A program made the translations under genes and the position numbers. A stretch of 64,000 nt of DNA from Candidatus Palauibacter soopunensis (GTDB taxonomy: Bacteria; Gemmatimonadota; Gemmatimonadetes; Palauibacterales; Palauibacteraceae), in the NCBI RefSeq assembly GCF_947581735.1, contig NZ_CANPVT010000053.1, positions 124,001-188,000 of the forward strand, given 5' to 3'. Shown here in pieces: positions 1 to 10,446 of this stretch (within the stretch, counting starts at the first letter, position 1; every line of letters starts with the position of its first letter). The notes under the pieces were generated by a model. It was not told the DNA's origin and did not search any database. It saw only the letters and a program-made list of their open reading frames with translations.

Positions 1-188
1 GCGAGGCCGGTGTCGACGAGACGATCGATCGCGTGTCGAGGGCTACCTGGCGCTACGCCCGTCGGCAGCGGACATGGTTCCGGCACCAGGTCCCGGAGAA
101 CGCTGTCGTGCTTCAGGCGCTGGACGAGTCGACGACACCGGGGCAACTTGCGCGCCGCATCGCAACCGACTGGCGCGAATCAGGATGA
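1..188 (+). CDS. miaA: tRNA dimethylallyltransferase, C-terminal fragment
   Basis: The reading frame is open from base 3 to a TGA at 186-188, giving about 61 C-terminal residues; the rest of the gene lies outside the window. The stretch ATWRYARRQRTWFR is the conserved C-terminal helix of MiaA, which transfers a dimethylallyl group to A37 of tRNAs reading UNN codons. The gene ends 10 bases before the bshA start on the same strand, so the two are probably co-transcribed. The call rests on this one motif plus the frame ending cleanly before the next gene. Confidence 0.8.
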   Translation, partial: EAGVDETIDRVSRATWRYARRQRTWFRHQVPENAVVLQALDESTTPGQLARRIATDWRESG

Positions 189-198
189 AGACGGGACG

Positions 199-1353
199 AT
201 GAAGATCGGGATCACGTGCTATCCGACGTACGGAGGCTCCGGGGCGATCGCCACCGAGCTGGGGCTCGGCCTCGCCCGCAGGGGGCACGAGGTACACTTC
301 ATCTCCTATGCGCAGCCGTTCCGTCTCATCCACTTCATCGATGGCGTCTACTTCCACGAAGTCGAGGTCAATCGTTACCCCCTGTTCGAGTATCCCCCCT
401 ACTCGCTCGCGCTCGCCGTCACGATGCACGAAGTGGCGCGGCGAGAGGAACTCGACCTTCTCCACGTGCACTACGCGATCCCGCACGCCACGGCCGGTTG
501 GATCGCACGCGACATGCTCCGGGACGGAGGCCGCGACGTGAAGCTCGTGACGACGCTGCACGGCACGGACATCACGCTTGTGGGCCAGGACCCGTCGTAC
601 TGGTCGATCACCCGCTTCTCGATCGAGAAGTCCGACCGGCTCACCGCCGTCTCCGAGTGGCTCCGCGAGCGGACGCATCGCGACTTCGACTGCAGCCGCT
701 GCGCGATCGAGGTCATCCCGAACTTCGTCGATCCGAAGATCTACGACCGCGAGCGCTACCGGGGCCGGCACCGGCTCGCGCGGGCCGGCGAGAAGGTCGT
801 GATGCACATCTCGAATTTCCGGGCGGTCAAGCGGATCCCGGATCTCATGGAGATGTTCGCACGGATCCAGCATGCCGTACCCGCTCGCCTCATCCTCGTG
901 GGGGACGGTCCGGAGCGTCAGCGCGCCGCGGAGATCGCCGCCGACCGGGGCATTGCGGAGCGTGTCGTTTTCCTCGGCAAGATCGACTCCGTCGCCGAAC
1001 TCCTCGCCAGCGCCGATCTCTTCCTGCTTCCGAGCGAGCAGGAGTCCTTCGGTCTGGTGGCGCTGGAAGCCCAGGCTTCGGGCGTTCCCGTGGTGGGGTC
1101 CTCGGGGACGGGCCTCGACGAGGTCGTGGAGCACGGCGTGACCGGCTACCTCCATCCGGTCGGAGCGGTGGACGCCATGGCGACATCGGCGATCTCGCTG
1201 CTGAGCGATGAGCCGCGCTGGGACACGTTCTCGCGCGCGTCGCGGCAGCGAGCCCTCGAGCGCTTCACGATCGACCGCATCGTCCCCCGCTACGAGTCGC
1301 TCTACCGCGGGGTCCTCGCTGACGGGGACGGCCCCGGGGTTCGGACGGAGTGA
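199..1353 (+). CDS. bshA: N-acetyl-alpha-D-glucosaminyl L-malate synthase (bacillithiol pathway)
   Basis: 384-residue family-4 glycosyltransferase. It is expected to join GlcNAc from UDP-GlcNAc to L-malate, the first step of bacillithiol synthesis, in the cytoplasm. The N-terminus MKIGITCYPTYGGSG matches the BshA glycine-rich nucleotide loop. Near residues 279-295 is the retaining GT4 signature SEQESFGLVALEAQASG. The frame stays open upstream, but the ATG at 199 gives the canonical BshA N-terminus, whereas earlier starts would overlap miaA. The length matches the family (about 380). The stop overlaps the GTG of uppP. bshB and bshC are not in the window. Confidence 0.9.
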   Translation: MKIGITCYPTYGGSGAIATELGLGLARRGHEVHFISYAQPFRLIHFIDGVYFHEVEVNRYPLFEYPPYSLALAVTMHEVARREELDLLHVHYAIPHATAGWIARDMLRDGGRDVKLVTTLHGTDITLVGQDPSYWSITRFSIEKSDRLTAVSEWLRERTHRDFDCSRCAIEVIPNFVDPKIYDRERYRGRHRLARAGEKVVMHISNFRAVKRIPDLMEMFARIQHAVPARLILVGDGPERQRAAEIAADRGIAERVVFLGKIDSVAELLASADLFLLPSEQESFGLVALEAQASGVPVVGSSGTGLDEVVEHGVTGYLHPVGAVDAMATSAISLLSDEPRWDTFSRASRQRALERFTIDRIVPRYESLYRGVLADGDGPGVRTE

Positions 1354-2150
1354 ACCCGTTCGAAGCCTTCGTCCTCGGCGTGGTCCAGGGCCTCACCGAG
1401 TTCCTGCCCGTGTCGAGTTCCGGGCATCTCGTCCTCGGGCAGGCGCTGTTCGGGATCGAACTCCCCGGCGTCGTGTTCGAGGTCACCGTGCACGTCGCGA
1501 CGCTGTGCGCCGTGTGCTGGGTCTATCGCGGGCGCCTCGCGGCACTGATTCGGGGGGTGTGTTCGGGGGATCGCCGGAGTATCGGGGATGTCGGACTCCT
1601 GGCCGCGGCCACGCTGCCGGCCGCCGCCGTCGGGGTCGGCCTGCGGAGTACGCTGGAGCCCACGTTCGAGCGACCCGTGCTCGCGGCGGCGATGCTGCTT
1701 GTCACCGGTGCCCTCGTCTGGTCCATCCGGCGCCTGTCCCGGCGGGGCACGCGGGCCCGGCCGACGACCGGCGGAGCGCTGGCGATCGGCGTGGCGCAGG
1801 CGTGCGCGATCCTGCCCGGTATTTCGCGTTCGGGGAGCACCGTGGCTGCGGCGACCGCCGCCGGGGTCGAGCCTCGCCGCGCGGCCGAGTTCTCCTTTCT
1901 CCTCTCCATCCCGGCGATCGGAGGGGCGGCCGTGCTGCAGGCGCCGAATCTCGGGGAGGCCGGACTCGCGGTCGGAATGCTACCGCTCGCGGTCGCCTTC
2001 GCGGCTTCGGCCCTGTCAGGGGTCCTTGCCATTCGTATCTTCCTGCGGATGTTGGAACGGCGTGTATTTCACCGCTTCGCCTGGTACTGCTGGCTCGTCG
2101 GCGGGGGATACCTGGCCGCGGCCGCGATCTGGCCGGCGCTTCGCGGATGA
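1350..2150 (+). CDS. uppP: Undecaprenyl-diphosphate phosphatase
   Basis: 266-residue polytopic membrane protein of the BacA/UppP family, which dephosphorylates undecaprenyl pyrophosphate to recycle the lipid carrier for peptidoglycan and other surface polymers. Both family signatures are present: a glutamate-rich motif followed by PVSSSGHLVLG near residues 20-32, and PGISRSGST near residue 154. The GTG at 1350 overlaps the bshA stop (GTGA), indicating translational coupling. The length is normal. The rest of the chain alternates hydrophobic helices with short charged loops. Confidence 0.93.
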   Translation: MNPFEAFVLGVVQGLTEFLPVSSSGHLVLGQALFGIELPGVVFEVTVHVATLCAVCWVYRGRLAALIRGVCSGDRRSIGDVGLLAAATLPAAAVGVGLRSTLEPTFERPVLAAAMLLVTGALVWSIRRLSRRGTRARPTTGGALAIGVAQACAILPGISRSGSTVAAATAAGVEPRRAAEFSFLLSIPAIGGAAVLQAPNLGEAGLAVGMLPLAVAFAASALSGVLAIRIFLRMLERRVFHRFAWYCWLVGGGYLAAAAIWPALRG

Positions 2151-2157
2151 CCGTTGA

Positions 2158-2976
2158 ATGACTGACGTCGGAGCGACGATGCTCGCAGAAGAGGCAGAAG
2201 GCTGGGCCGGGGAGCCCGTCGCCGCGCTGCGTGAGCACTGGGACCGGGAGTCGGTCTTCGCCTTCGACCGCATCCCTTCGACGAACGATCTCGCTCGCGA
2301 ACTGGCGGAAGCCGGGGCGCCGTCCGGCACGATCGTGCTCTGTCACGAGCAGACGGCCGGGCGGGGAAGGGCGGGCCGGAGCTGGATGTCTCCGGCGGGG
2401 GCCGGCCTCTATCTGAGCATGGTGTTTCGCCCGCGCGCGGTCTCGGTCCCGCCGCTCGTGACGGTCGTGGCCGGCGTCGATCTCGCGCGCGAACTGAATC
2501 GGCGCTTCCCCGGCCTCGGCTCGGCCGTGAAGTGGCCCAACGACCTCATGGCGCGGGAGCGGAAGCTCGGCGGCATCCTGGCGGAGACGACCCGTGACGG
2601 CGACAAGGACGTGTTTCTCGTGATCGGTGTCGGCATCAACGTCGAAGCCGGCCGGTTGCCGGAGGACGTCAACGGAGCGGTGACCCTCGCCGACTGCGTG
2701 GGTCCGGCGCGTCTCGTCGACGTCGCGGACGCGGTCGTGGCGGGACTCGAGCGCCGGCTCCCGCGCGTGCCGACGTCGCTCGATGCGGCGTCCCTCGATG
2801 AGCTGGACCGTCTCGACTGGTTGAAGAACCGGTGGGTCGAGCACCGGCTCTCGGATCGCGAACCCGCCATCGGCCTCGCGGCCGGGATCGCCCCGGACGG
2901 CGCCCTCCTGCTGCGTCCGCGCGGGGGTGCCCTGCGCCGCGTCGTCGCGGGCTCCATCGCTCTTGGCGGAAGCTGA
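2158..2976 (+). CDS. birA: Biotin--[acetyl-CoA-carboxylase] ligase, monofunctional
   Basis: 272-residue biotin protein ligase that makes biotinyl-5'-AMP and transfers biotin to the carboxyl carrier protein. The core motifs are the ATP/biotin loop GRGRAGRSW (about residues 68-76), KWPNDLM (about 125-131) and KLGGILAE. There is no N-terminal winged-helix DNA-binding domain, so this is the class I enzyme without the repressor function of E. coli BirA. It starts 7 bases after uppP and ends 4 bases before the coaX start. Confidence 0.92.
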   Translation: MTDVGATMLAEEAEGWAGEPVAALREHWDRESVFAFDRIPSTNDLARELAEAGAPSGTIVLCHEQTAGRGRAGRSWMSPAGAGLYLSMVFRPRAVSVPPLVTVVAGVDLARELNRRFPGLGSAVKWPNDLMARERKLGGILAETTRDGDKDVFLVIGVGINVEAGRLPEDVNGAVTLADCVGPARLVDVADAVVAGLERRLPRVPTSLDAASLDELDRLDWLKNRWVEHRLSDREPAIGLAAGIAPDGALLLRPRGGALRRVVAGSIALGGS

Positions 2977-2980
2977 TCTC

Positions 2981-3760
2981 ATGCTCCTCACCGTAGACAT
3001 CGGGAATACCGAATCCGTCCTCGGGTGGTTCGAGGATCTCACCCCCGTGCACACGTGGCGGATCGCGACGGACCGCCGTCGCACGGCGGACGAGATCGGC
3101 CTCCAGCTCCGGGGACTTCTCGGGGCCCGGGAACTGCGGGCTCCGGAGCGGATCGTCGTCGCTTCCGTCGTGCCCGCGCTGCACCGCGTGTGGCTGGCGG
3201 TGGGCGAGACGCTCGACGCCCCGCTGCGCTTCCTCACCGGCGGCTCTCCCATTCCCGTGCGGCTGGACGTCGACCACCCCCTCGAAGTCGGCGCAGACCG
3301 CATCGCGAACACGCTTGCCGCGGCGGAACTCTACGAGCGCGACACCATCGTCGTGGATCTTGGAACGGCGACGACGTTCGATTGCATTACGGCCGATGGC
3401 GTCTTCGTGGGCGGCGTCATCGCGCCCGGCCCGACAGCCGGCACGGAGCAGCTCGCGCGCGCGACGGCGCAACTCCCGCAGATTCATGTGGAGAAGCCGG
3501 CCCGGGTCATCGGCCGCAACACGCAGGACTGTCTACTGAGCGGTGGGTTCTACTCGGTCGTGGAGGGGATCGACGGCATCGTGGCGCGGATCGGCGAGGA
3601 ATGGGAATGCGAGCCGCTCGTCGTCGCCACGGGCGGGCTCGCGCGGGTCGTCGGGCCTCACTGCCGTACCGTGGACCGCATCGAGCCGGCGCTGACGATC
3701 ACCGGCCTGGCGATCGCGGATCGATACCTGTTCGGACCGCCGGCCGGCTCCGAAGGCTAG
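2981..3760 (+). CDS. coaX: Type III pantothenate kinase
   Basis: 259-residue ASKHA-fold kinase that phosphorylates pantothenate in the first step of coenzyme A synthesis. The phosphate-1 motif DIGNTESVLGWF is at residues 5-16 and the phosphate-2 region VDLGTATTFDCI lies near residue 125. The ATG at 2981 places the DxGNT motif at the usual position next to the N-terminus; the frame is open further upstream but that would overlap birA. The birA-coaX pairing is common. The later CoA enzyme coaBC is at 62191 in the same window. Confidence 0.92.
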   Translation: MLLTVDIGNTESVLGWFEDLTPVHTWRIATDRRRTADEIGLQLRGLLGARELRAPERIVVASVVPALHRVWLAVGETLDAPLRFLTGGSPIPVRLDVDHPLEVGADRIANTLAAAELYERDTIVVDLGTATTFDCITADGVFVGGVIAPGPTAGTEQLARATAQLPQIHVEKPARVIGRNTQDCLLSGGFYSVVEGIDGIVARIGEEWECEPLVVATGGLARVVGPHCRTVDRIEPALTITGLAIADRYLFGPPAGSEG

Positions 3761-3793
3761 CTGCCACGGGCCGCCAGCGTCCCCCCGCCAGGT

Positions 3794-4012
3794 TCAGGAC
3801 CCGCGGAAGAAAGCGGCGCCTCCGCAGCACTTCTCCTTCATCTTGTTCGCGAACTCCGGATTGATCATCCGCACGACCAGATAGAAGATCGCGACGAAGA
3901 TCGCGACCTTCACGGCCATCCACACGAGGGGCAGGACGAGGGAAAAGAGGATCCCCGTCACCCACAGACCCACCGCGCCCGCGGCCACCAGCACTACGGC
4001 TGCACGAAACAT
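3794..4012 (-). CDS. Small two-helix membrane protein, unknown function
   Basis: 72 residues starting MFRAAVVLVAAGAVG, with two hydrophobic segments (about residues 2-25 and 27-46), then a charged tail with a Cys-Cys pair (KEKCCGGAAFF). I chose the internal ATG at 4012 because a good Shine-Dalgarno (AGGGAGG) lies 5 bases upstream; the longer frame from 4066 has none. It is transcribed convergently with coaX and divergently from groES. I do not recognise a family. The two helices and cytosol-facing cysteines suggest a small envelope protein and nothing more specific. Confidence 0.6.
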   Translation of the reverse strand: MFRAAVVLVAAGAVGLWVTGILFSLVLPLVWMAVKVAIFVAIFYLVVRMINPEFANKMKEKCCGGAAFFRGS

Positions 4013-4080
4013 GTCGACCTCCCTTTCTGGCCCGTTCCTACGATAGGTATACGGGGCGGGTTTCATAACCCCTGCGCCTC

Positions 4081-4109
4081 TTGATCGGAACGGTGCACCC
4101 GCATATCTT
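4081..4109 (+). promoter_or_regulatory. Putative sigma-70 type promoter of groESL
   Basis: TTGATC at 4081-4086 and TATCTT at 4104-4109 are separated by 17 bases. The predicted transcription start falls about where the CIRCE element begins, the usual arrangement for HrcA repression. Confidence 0.5.
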
Positions 4110-4118
4110 CGGCTCGCC

Positions 4119-4145
4119 TTAGCACTCGATGCCCCAGAGTGCTAA
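4119..4145 (+). promoter_or_regulatory. CIRCE operator (HrcA-binding inverted repeat)
   Basis: TTAGCACTC at 4119-4127 and GAGTGCTAA at 4137-4145 are separated by exactly 9 bases. This is an exact match to the CIRCE consensus bound by the HrcA repressor. It lies 72 bases upstream of the groES start, so groESL is very likely derepressed on heat shock through HrcA/GroEL feedback. hrcA itself is not in the window. Confidence 0.96.
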
Positions 4146-4217
4146 CAGCCGCGGGATCCCTCGCGGCTTTCATCGGAAGGATCACCCAACACCGAAGGTC
4201 CAAGGAGGGACAGGCAG

Positions 4218-4526
4218 ATGGCAACCGCCTCGAACACGAAACTGAACATCTCCCCCATGGCCGACCGCATCGTCGTCGCGCCGCTCGAAGAGACCGAGGA
4301 GATGCGCGGTGGTCTGTACATTCCGGACACCGCGAAGGAGAAGCCGCAGCAGGGCACCGTCGTCGCCGTGGGTCCCGGCCGCATGAACGACGACGGCGCA
4401 CGCATCCCGATGGAAGTCAAGGCCGGAGACCGGGTCCTCTACGGCAAGTACGCCGGGACCGAGGTTTCGCTGGATGGCGATGACTACCTGATCGTGAAGG
4501 AAAGCGACGTTCTGGCCGTCCTCTAG
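4218..4526 (+). CDS. groES: Co-chaperonin GroES
   Basis: 102-residue Hsp10 that caps the GroEL ring during ATP-driven folding. The mobile-loop region EETEEMRGGLYIPDTA and the C-terminal DYLIVKESDVLAVL are typical. It has a strong Shine-Dalgarno (AAGGAGGG) about 8 bases before the ATG. It is first gene of the groES-groEL operon under the CIRCE element at 4119-4145, and 71 bases separate it from groEL. It carries about 8 extra N-terminal residues (MATASNTK) before the usual family start. Confidence 0.97.
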   Translation: MATASNTKLNISPMADRIVVAPLEETEEMRGGLYIPDTAKEKPQQGTVVAVGPGRMNDDGARIPMEVKAGDRVLYGKYAGTEVSLDGDDYLIVKESDVLAVL

Positions 4527-4579
4527 CCGCTGAAGCGGGAGACGGCGGGTCAAACCCGTTGACTGATGCGCCCGAATAA

Positions 4580-6238
<1,659 letters not shown>

Positions 6239-6254
6239 CCGTCCGCTGTCGGAC

Positions 6255-6325
6255 ACGGCGGGGCGGAGAGCCGTCCCCGCCGTCAGGTGTTGCGCGGAGG
6301 GCCCGGCTTCGGCCGGGCCTTCGCG
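6255..6325 (+). terminator. Tandem hairpins downstream of groEL
   Basis: The first hairpin pairs 6255-6263 with 6275-6283 (9 perfect base pairs). The second pairs 6300-6307 with 6312-6319 around a TTCG tetraloop. The T-run after the second stem is weak, so this is a GC-rich terminator without a long U-tract. Confidence 0.7.
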
Positions 6326-6356
6326 CATCTACCCCCCGCGGTTAGGATGTCCCGCG

Positions 6357-8252
6357 ATGCGGTACCTCGGAACTCACTCCGGACCTCGGACGGCCCGCAC
6401 GGGCGCCGCGCGGTCGACGCTATGGATCGCTGCCCTGGCGCCGCTCGCCTGCGCGGATGCGACGGGCCCTGAAGAAGATCTCTGTCCCGCCGTGGCGGGG
6501 CGGGGCGCGACGCGCGTCACGCTGTCGCTCGCCGCCGGGGAGACGTGCGTACTGCCGGCTGCGGGCGTCCAGGTCCTGGAGGTCGGGGCGGGGAACGCCT
6601 CGGCGCGGTATCTGCTGGTCGTGCAGAGCGCCATGCGCAGGCCGGGGACGACGACGCGCCTGAGGCTCGATGCGCAAGCGAGGGGGGCAGCGGCCGCGCG
6701 GGTCCCTCCGCTCGCCGCTCCGGCCCGCGCGCTGCCGGCCGACGTGTTCGGCCTCGGGGCAGACGGGCCTGGCCTCGAGGAGGCCTCGCGGGCCGAACTC
6801 GCCTTCCGTGCGAATGCCCGCCGCGCCGTACTGGGCGCGCGCCCGCTTCGCCGGACGGCCGCCGCGGCGCCCGGCCCCGGCATGGTGCGCGCGAACGCGG
6901 CCCCCACCGCCCCGGCGCCCCCCTCCCTCGGCGACACGGTGATCTTCAGCAACGCCGTGCATCCGAATCTGGACGTGGACTGCGACGGGATCCACGACGT
7001 GACCGCGGTCGTACGCGCGGTGGGCCCGAACTTCGCGATCGTGGAGGATGTCGAAGGGGCCGGCGTCGTGCCCGCCGGCGGATACGATGCCCTCCTTGGA
7101 GCGCTCGAAAGGTTGGTCCTCCCGGTGCTCTCGGCGTATTTCGGCGAGCACGCGGATATCGACGGAAACGGGGTCGTCTGGATCCTGTTCACGCCCGCCG
7201 TGAACCGGACCACGCCCCGCGGCAGCAGCACCAGGATCCTGGGGTTCTTCAATCCGGCCGATCTCGCCGATCCCGAAGACTGCCCGGCGTCCAATGCCGG
7301 AGAGATCCTCTACCTCCTCGCGGCCGACCCCGACGGCCGGTTCTCCAGGCCCGTCCTCGCCCAATTCGCGACGAGCGGGGCGATCGGCGTGGCCGCGCAT
7401 GAACTCGCGCACCTCATTTCGGCCGAGCGCCGAACCGTGCTCGCCCCGGGCCCGTTCGCCTCCCTCGAGGAAACCTGGTTGAGCGAGGCGCTGGCCCATT
7501 CGGCGGAGACGTTCGTCGGGATGTCGGCGGTGGGCCTGAGCCCGGGAGGCAACTACGGGTTCGCGGAACTCACCGCTCATTCCGGCATCTTCGGAACTTT
7601 CCACTTCCCGAACTTCCGCCGCTCCGCGTTCTACCTGCTCGGACCGGACCGGACCCCCGCGCTGGGCGACGCCTATGCCCGGGATCCCGACGGAATCTCC
7701 TCGCTCGCAATGCGGGGCTTCGGGTGGCTCTTCATGCGCTGGTTCGCGGACCAGTACGCGACGGAGGGCGGCGGACGGCTCGGCGGAGCCGCGGAAGAGG
7801 CCATCTTCCACGACCTGGCGGGAGGGGGCGACGGGCGCGCGCGAGGCGTGGCGAACATCGAACGGGTCGCGTCGGCGCACGGTGCCCCTGGCCACTGGGA
7901 CGACCTGCTGGCGGCTTGGGCCCTTGCGCCGATCGCGGACGATCTGCCCGGAGCCCCCTCCTCGACGCAGATGAGTACGCTGCACCTTCGCGATGTGTTC
8001 GCCGCCCTGCACCGGGAACTGGAGGGACGGGCTCCCTTCGGGAGGGCCTTCCCGCTCCAGGCGATGGACATTCCGCTCGCCGAGGGGACGGATACCCGCA
8101 TCGACTTCGAACTCGCCGCCTCCACGGGATACTATTTCCAGCTTGAGAGCGAGGGGCCGCACCCGGAGATCCGTCTGAGGCTTACGACGCAGGCCGGGCT
8201 TGCCGTCCCTTCTTCCGAAGCCGTCCGCATCGTCGTGCTCCGGACTCGTTGA
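6357..8252 (+). CDS. Putative zinc metalloprotease lipoprotein (paralogue 1 of 2)
   Basis: 631 residues. A signal sequence ends in the lipobox LAPLAC, so Cys32 is the likely lipidated residue and the protein is probably anchored in the envelope. The zinc-binding HELAH is at residues 348-352, followed by WLSEALAH with Glu377 as the likely third ligand. That spacing and WLxEx(x)AH context resemble gluzincin-type peptidases such as family M30, but the family was not confirmed. An N-terminal beta-rich region precedes the protease domain, and a C-terminal domain ends in VVLRTR. It is collinear with the next gene, which is clearly a paralogue. Confidence 0.72.
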   Translation: MRYLGTHSGPRTARTGAARSTLWIAALAPLACADATGPEEDLCPAVAGRGATRVTLSLAAGETCVLPAAGVQVLEVGAGNASARYLLVVQSAMRRPGTTTRLRLDAQARGAAAARVPPLAAPARALPADVFGLGADGPGLEEASRAELAFRANARRAVLGARPLRRTAAAAPGPGMVRANAAPTAPAPPSLGDTVIFSNAVHPNLDVDCDGIHDVTAVVRAVGPNFAIVEDVEGAGVVPAGGYDALLGALERLVLPVLSAYFGEHADIDGNGVVWILFTPAVNRTTPRGSSTRILGFFNPADLADPEDCPASNAGEILYLLAADPDGRFSRPVLAQFATSGAIGVAAHELAHLISAERRTVLAPGPFASLEETWLSEALAHSAETFVGMSAVGLSPGGNYGFAELTAHSGIFGTFHFPNFRRSAFYLLGPDRTPALGDAYARDPDGISSLAMRGFGWLFMRWFADQYATEGGGRLGGAAEEAIFHDLAGGGDGRARGVANIERVASAHGAPGHWDDLLAAWALAPIADDLPGAPSSTQMSTLHLRDVFAALHRELEGRAPFGRAFPLQAMDIPLAEGTDTRIDFELAASTGYYFQLESEGPHPEIRLRLTTQAGLAVPSSEAVRIVVLRTR

Positions 8253-8342
8253 CCTCGCGGCGGATGGAAGGGTGCGCAGGACTTCGCCCGCCTCCTCGGG
8301 CACGGATCGTGAAGGGCGGGTATCTTGGCCGCCGGAGGAGAC

Positions 8343-8365
8343 CGGCCGGCTCCGGGAGCCGGCCG
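8343..8365. repeat. GC-rich perfect inverted repeat upstream of the second lipoprotein gene
   Basis: CGGCCGGCT (8343-8351) pairs with AGCCGGCCG (8357-8365) around a 5-base loop, in the 153-base gap between the two lipoprotein genes. No T-run follows. It may attenuate or stabilise the downstream transcript. Confidence 0.4.
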
Positions 8366-8405
8366 ACGCACGAACCTTGCCAGGGAGATCGACTGTGAGA
8401 CACGC

Positions 8406-10343
8406 ATGCTGAGACTGTGCGGCGGGGCGTTTGGCCCGCGCGTCGCCATCTGCGGTCTCACGCTCGCGGCTTGCGGTGGCGGCACGACGGATCCGCCGCC
8501 TCCCCCTCCTCCTCCGCTCGCCACGGGGTGCGGGGGGACGGCCACGCCCTCCGTATCCGTCACGCTGGACCTGACCCCCGGCCAGCATGTCACGCTCGAC
8601 AACACCGCGGATGTGCGCGCCTTCAGGCTGGCGGGCTCTGAGGCGCCCCGCGACTACCAGGTCATCGTGCAGAGCGCTTCCGAAGCGCCCGGCCAGAGCG
8701 TGGACGGCTGTATACGGGTTCGTGCGGAGCGCGCCTCCGGGAACGTGACCCCGTCCGTCCCGTCCCGTCTCACGTCCACGGGCGGAGAATCGAGCCGCGA
8801 CCTTCGCCGTCGAGCGTCCTGGTTCGGACGCGAACGCGTCCTTCGGGAGCGGGACCTGCAGGAACTCGCCGCGGTCGGCGCGCAGCCCATACGGTCTCGA
8901 ACGCCGGGGCTCGATCCGCTGAACCTGGCCGATGCGCTGCGGCCGCCGGACCTCGGGGACACGCTATCCTTCAGAGTCGGCGTGGGCGCGGATCTGGTCG
9001 TGAACTGCCGCAACCCGACGATCGTCATGGGCGAGGTCAGGTACGCGGGAGAGTACTTCACCATCGTGGAGGACCTCCAGTTCCACGATCAGCCCGACAG
9101 CGACCGGTTCTCTGCGGACGAGTTCGAGGCGATCGGCCGGCAGCTGGACGAAGTCGTGTATCCGGTGGACGTCGCCTACTTCGGCGAGCCCGCGGACATC
9201 GACAACAACGGGACCGTCTTCGCCCTCATCACAGCCGAGGTGAACAAGCTCACCCCGGCCGGAGAAGAGAGCGTCGTCGCCGGCTTCTTCCTCGCGCGCG
9301 ATCTCACGTCAAGATCGAGCTGCGAGGCTTCGAACGAAGGAGAGATCTTCTATCTCGTCGGCCCGGATCCGGACGAGGACTACGGCTCGGACATCAGTAT
9401 CAGCTTCGCGAACGCGCTCGCGCGGTCCACGGTCGCGCACGAGTTCGCCCACCTGCTCAACACCCAGCAGCGCGTCACGCTCGGGAGCGGGAACATTTTC
9501 GGCGACCGGGAAGTCGCATGGCTCGATGAGGGCATGGCGCACCTGGCCGAGGAGGTCGCCGGCCTCCGGGCCGCGGGGCTCGGGACCCGGGCCAACCTCG
9601 ATCTGGACATGATCACGGCGAGCGAGGAACAGCTCTCCATCTACAACCACTTCCACATCGTGAACCAGATTCGCCTCGGCCGCTTCCTGCGGGGCGGCTG
9701 TCCGCCGGATCCCGACGGTCCGGCGGCGGCCCCGGCGCTCGGCGACGCGGCCGGCGAAGATCCCGGCGGAGTGGAGTCCCTTGCCTTCCGTGGCTTCGCA
9801 TACGGGTTCACACGCTGGCTCGGCGACCAGTTCGGGGCGTCCGGGAGCGGGGGAGCGCTTCCCGGAAGCCGCGAAGAAGAACTGTTCCGGTACCTGGCTT
9901 CGGGCGGGCCCGCGCACTTCAAGGGAATCACCAACGTGGAGCGCACGCTCCGGGCCGTAGCCGGAGTGGAGATGGAATGGGAGGAACTCCTTTCGCTGTA
10001 CCTCGCGTCTCTCGTCGCGGACGACCGCGCCCCGGCCGACGCGGATCCCCGGATGCAGTGGAAGACCTGGAATCTCCCCGCGCTGTTCCGACAACTGAGC
10101 GACTCCAATCTCGGAGACCGCTGTCCGTTCACCCGCACCTTCCCGCTCACGCCGTCGAGGGTGAACGTGCATGTATCGACGAACAGTTCGACCGAGTTCA
10201 CCGTGAACTCCTCCACGGGGCGCTACTTCTCGCTCGTGAGTTCGGGCGCCACGCCTGGCCTGATCGTGGAAGTCATGGACCCGGCCGGGGCGAGCCTCCC
10301 CGGACGCGCGCAGACGCAGGTCACCGTGCTGAGGACGCGCTGA
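8406..10343 (+). CDS. Putative zinc metalloprotease lipoprotein (paralogue 2 of 2)
   Basis: 645 residues starting MLRLCGGAFGPRV. The lipobox LTLAAC puts the lipidated cysteine at residue 23, followed by a TDPPPPPPPP spacer. HEFAH is at residues 345-349 and WLDEGMAHLAEE supplies Glu375, so the zinc site is conserved with the upstream gene. Other shared blocks include AYFGE-AD-ID-NG in the middle, an EI(L/F)YL-DPD segment just before the HExxH, and a C-terminus ending VTVLRTR. The open frame extends 5' but a start at 8406 gives a proper signal peptide. Substrate unknown. Confidence 0.75.
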   Translation: MLRLCGGAFGPRVAICGLTLAACGGGTTDPPPPPPPPLATGCGGTATPSVSVTLDLTPGQHVTLDNTADVRAFRLAGSEAPRDYQVIVQSASEAPGQSVDGCIRVRAERASGNVTPSVPSRLTSTGGESSRDLRRRASWFGRERVLRERDLQELAAVGAQPIRSRTPGLDPLNLADALRPPDLGDTLSFRVGVGADLVVNCRNPTIVMGEVRYAGEYFTIVEDLQFHDQPDSDRFSADEFEAIGRQLDEVVYPVDVAYFGEPADIDNNGTVFALITAEVNKLTPAGEESVVAGFFLARDLTSRSSCEASNEGEIFYLVGPDPDEDYGSDISISFANALARSTVAHEFAHLLNTQQRVTLGSGNIFGDREVAWLDEGMAHLAEEVAGLRAAGLGTRANLDLDMITASEEQLSIYNHFHIVNQIRLGRFLRGGCPPDPDGPAAAPALGDAAGEDPGGVESLAFRGFAYGFTRWLGDQFGASGSGGALPGSREEELFRYLASGGPAHFKGITNVERTLRAVAGVEMEWEELLSLYLASLVADDRAPADADPRMQWKTWNLPALFRQLSDSNLGDRCPFTRTFPLTPSRVNVHVSTNSSTEFTVNSSTGRYFSLVSSGATPGLIVEVMDPAGASLPGRAQTQVTVLRTR

Positions 10344-10446
10344 GCGCTCCGGCCCGGACAAACCGGTGCTTGGCGATCTGCGCACCCGACCCTAGCTTCC
10401 GCGTCCACCGAGAGTCCAGCACAATCGTGCATCGACGGGTAGGCCG

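Noticed and set aside
10344-10446. T-box riboswitch before thrS
   Set aside because: The 103-base gap lacks a specifier loop, T-box sequence and terminator.
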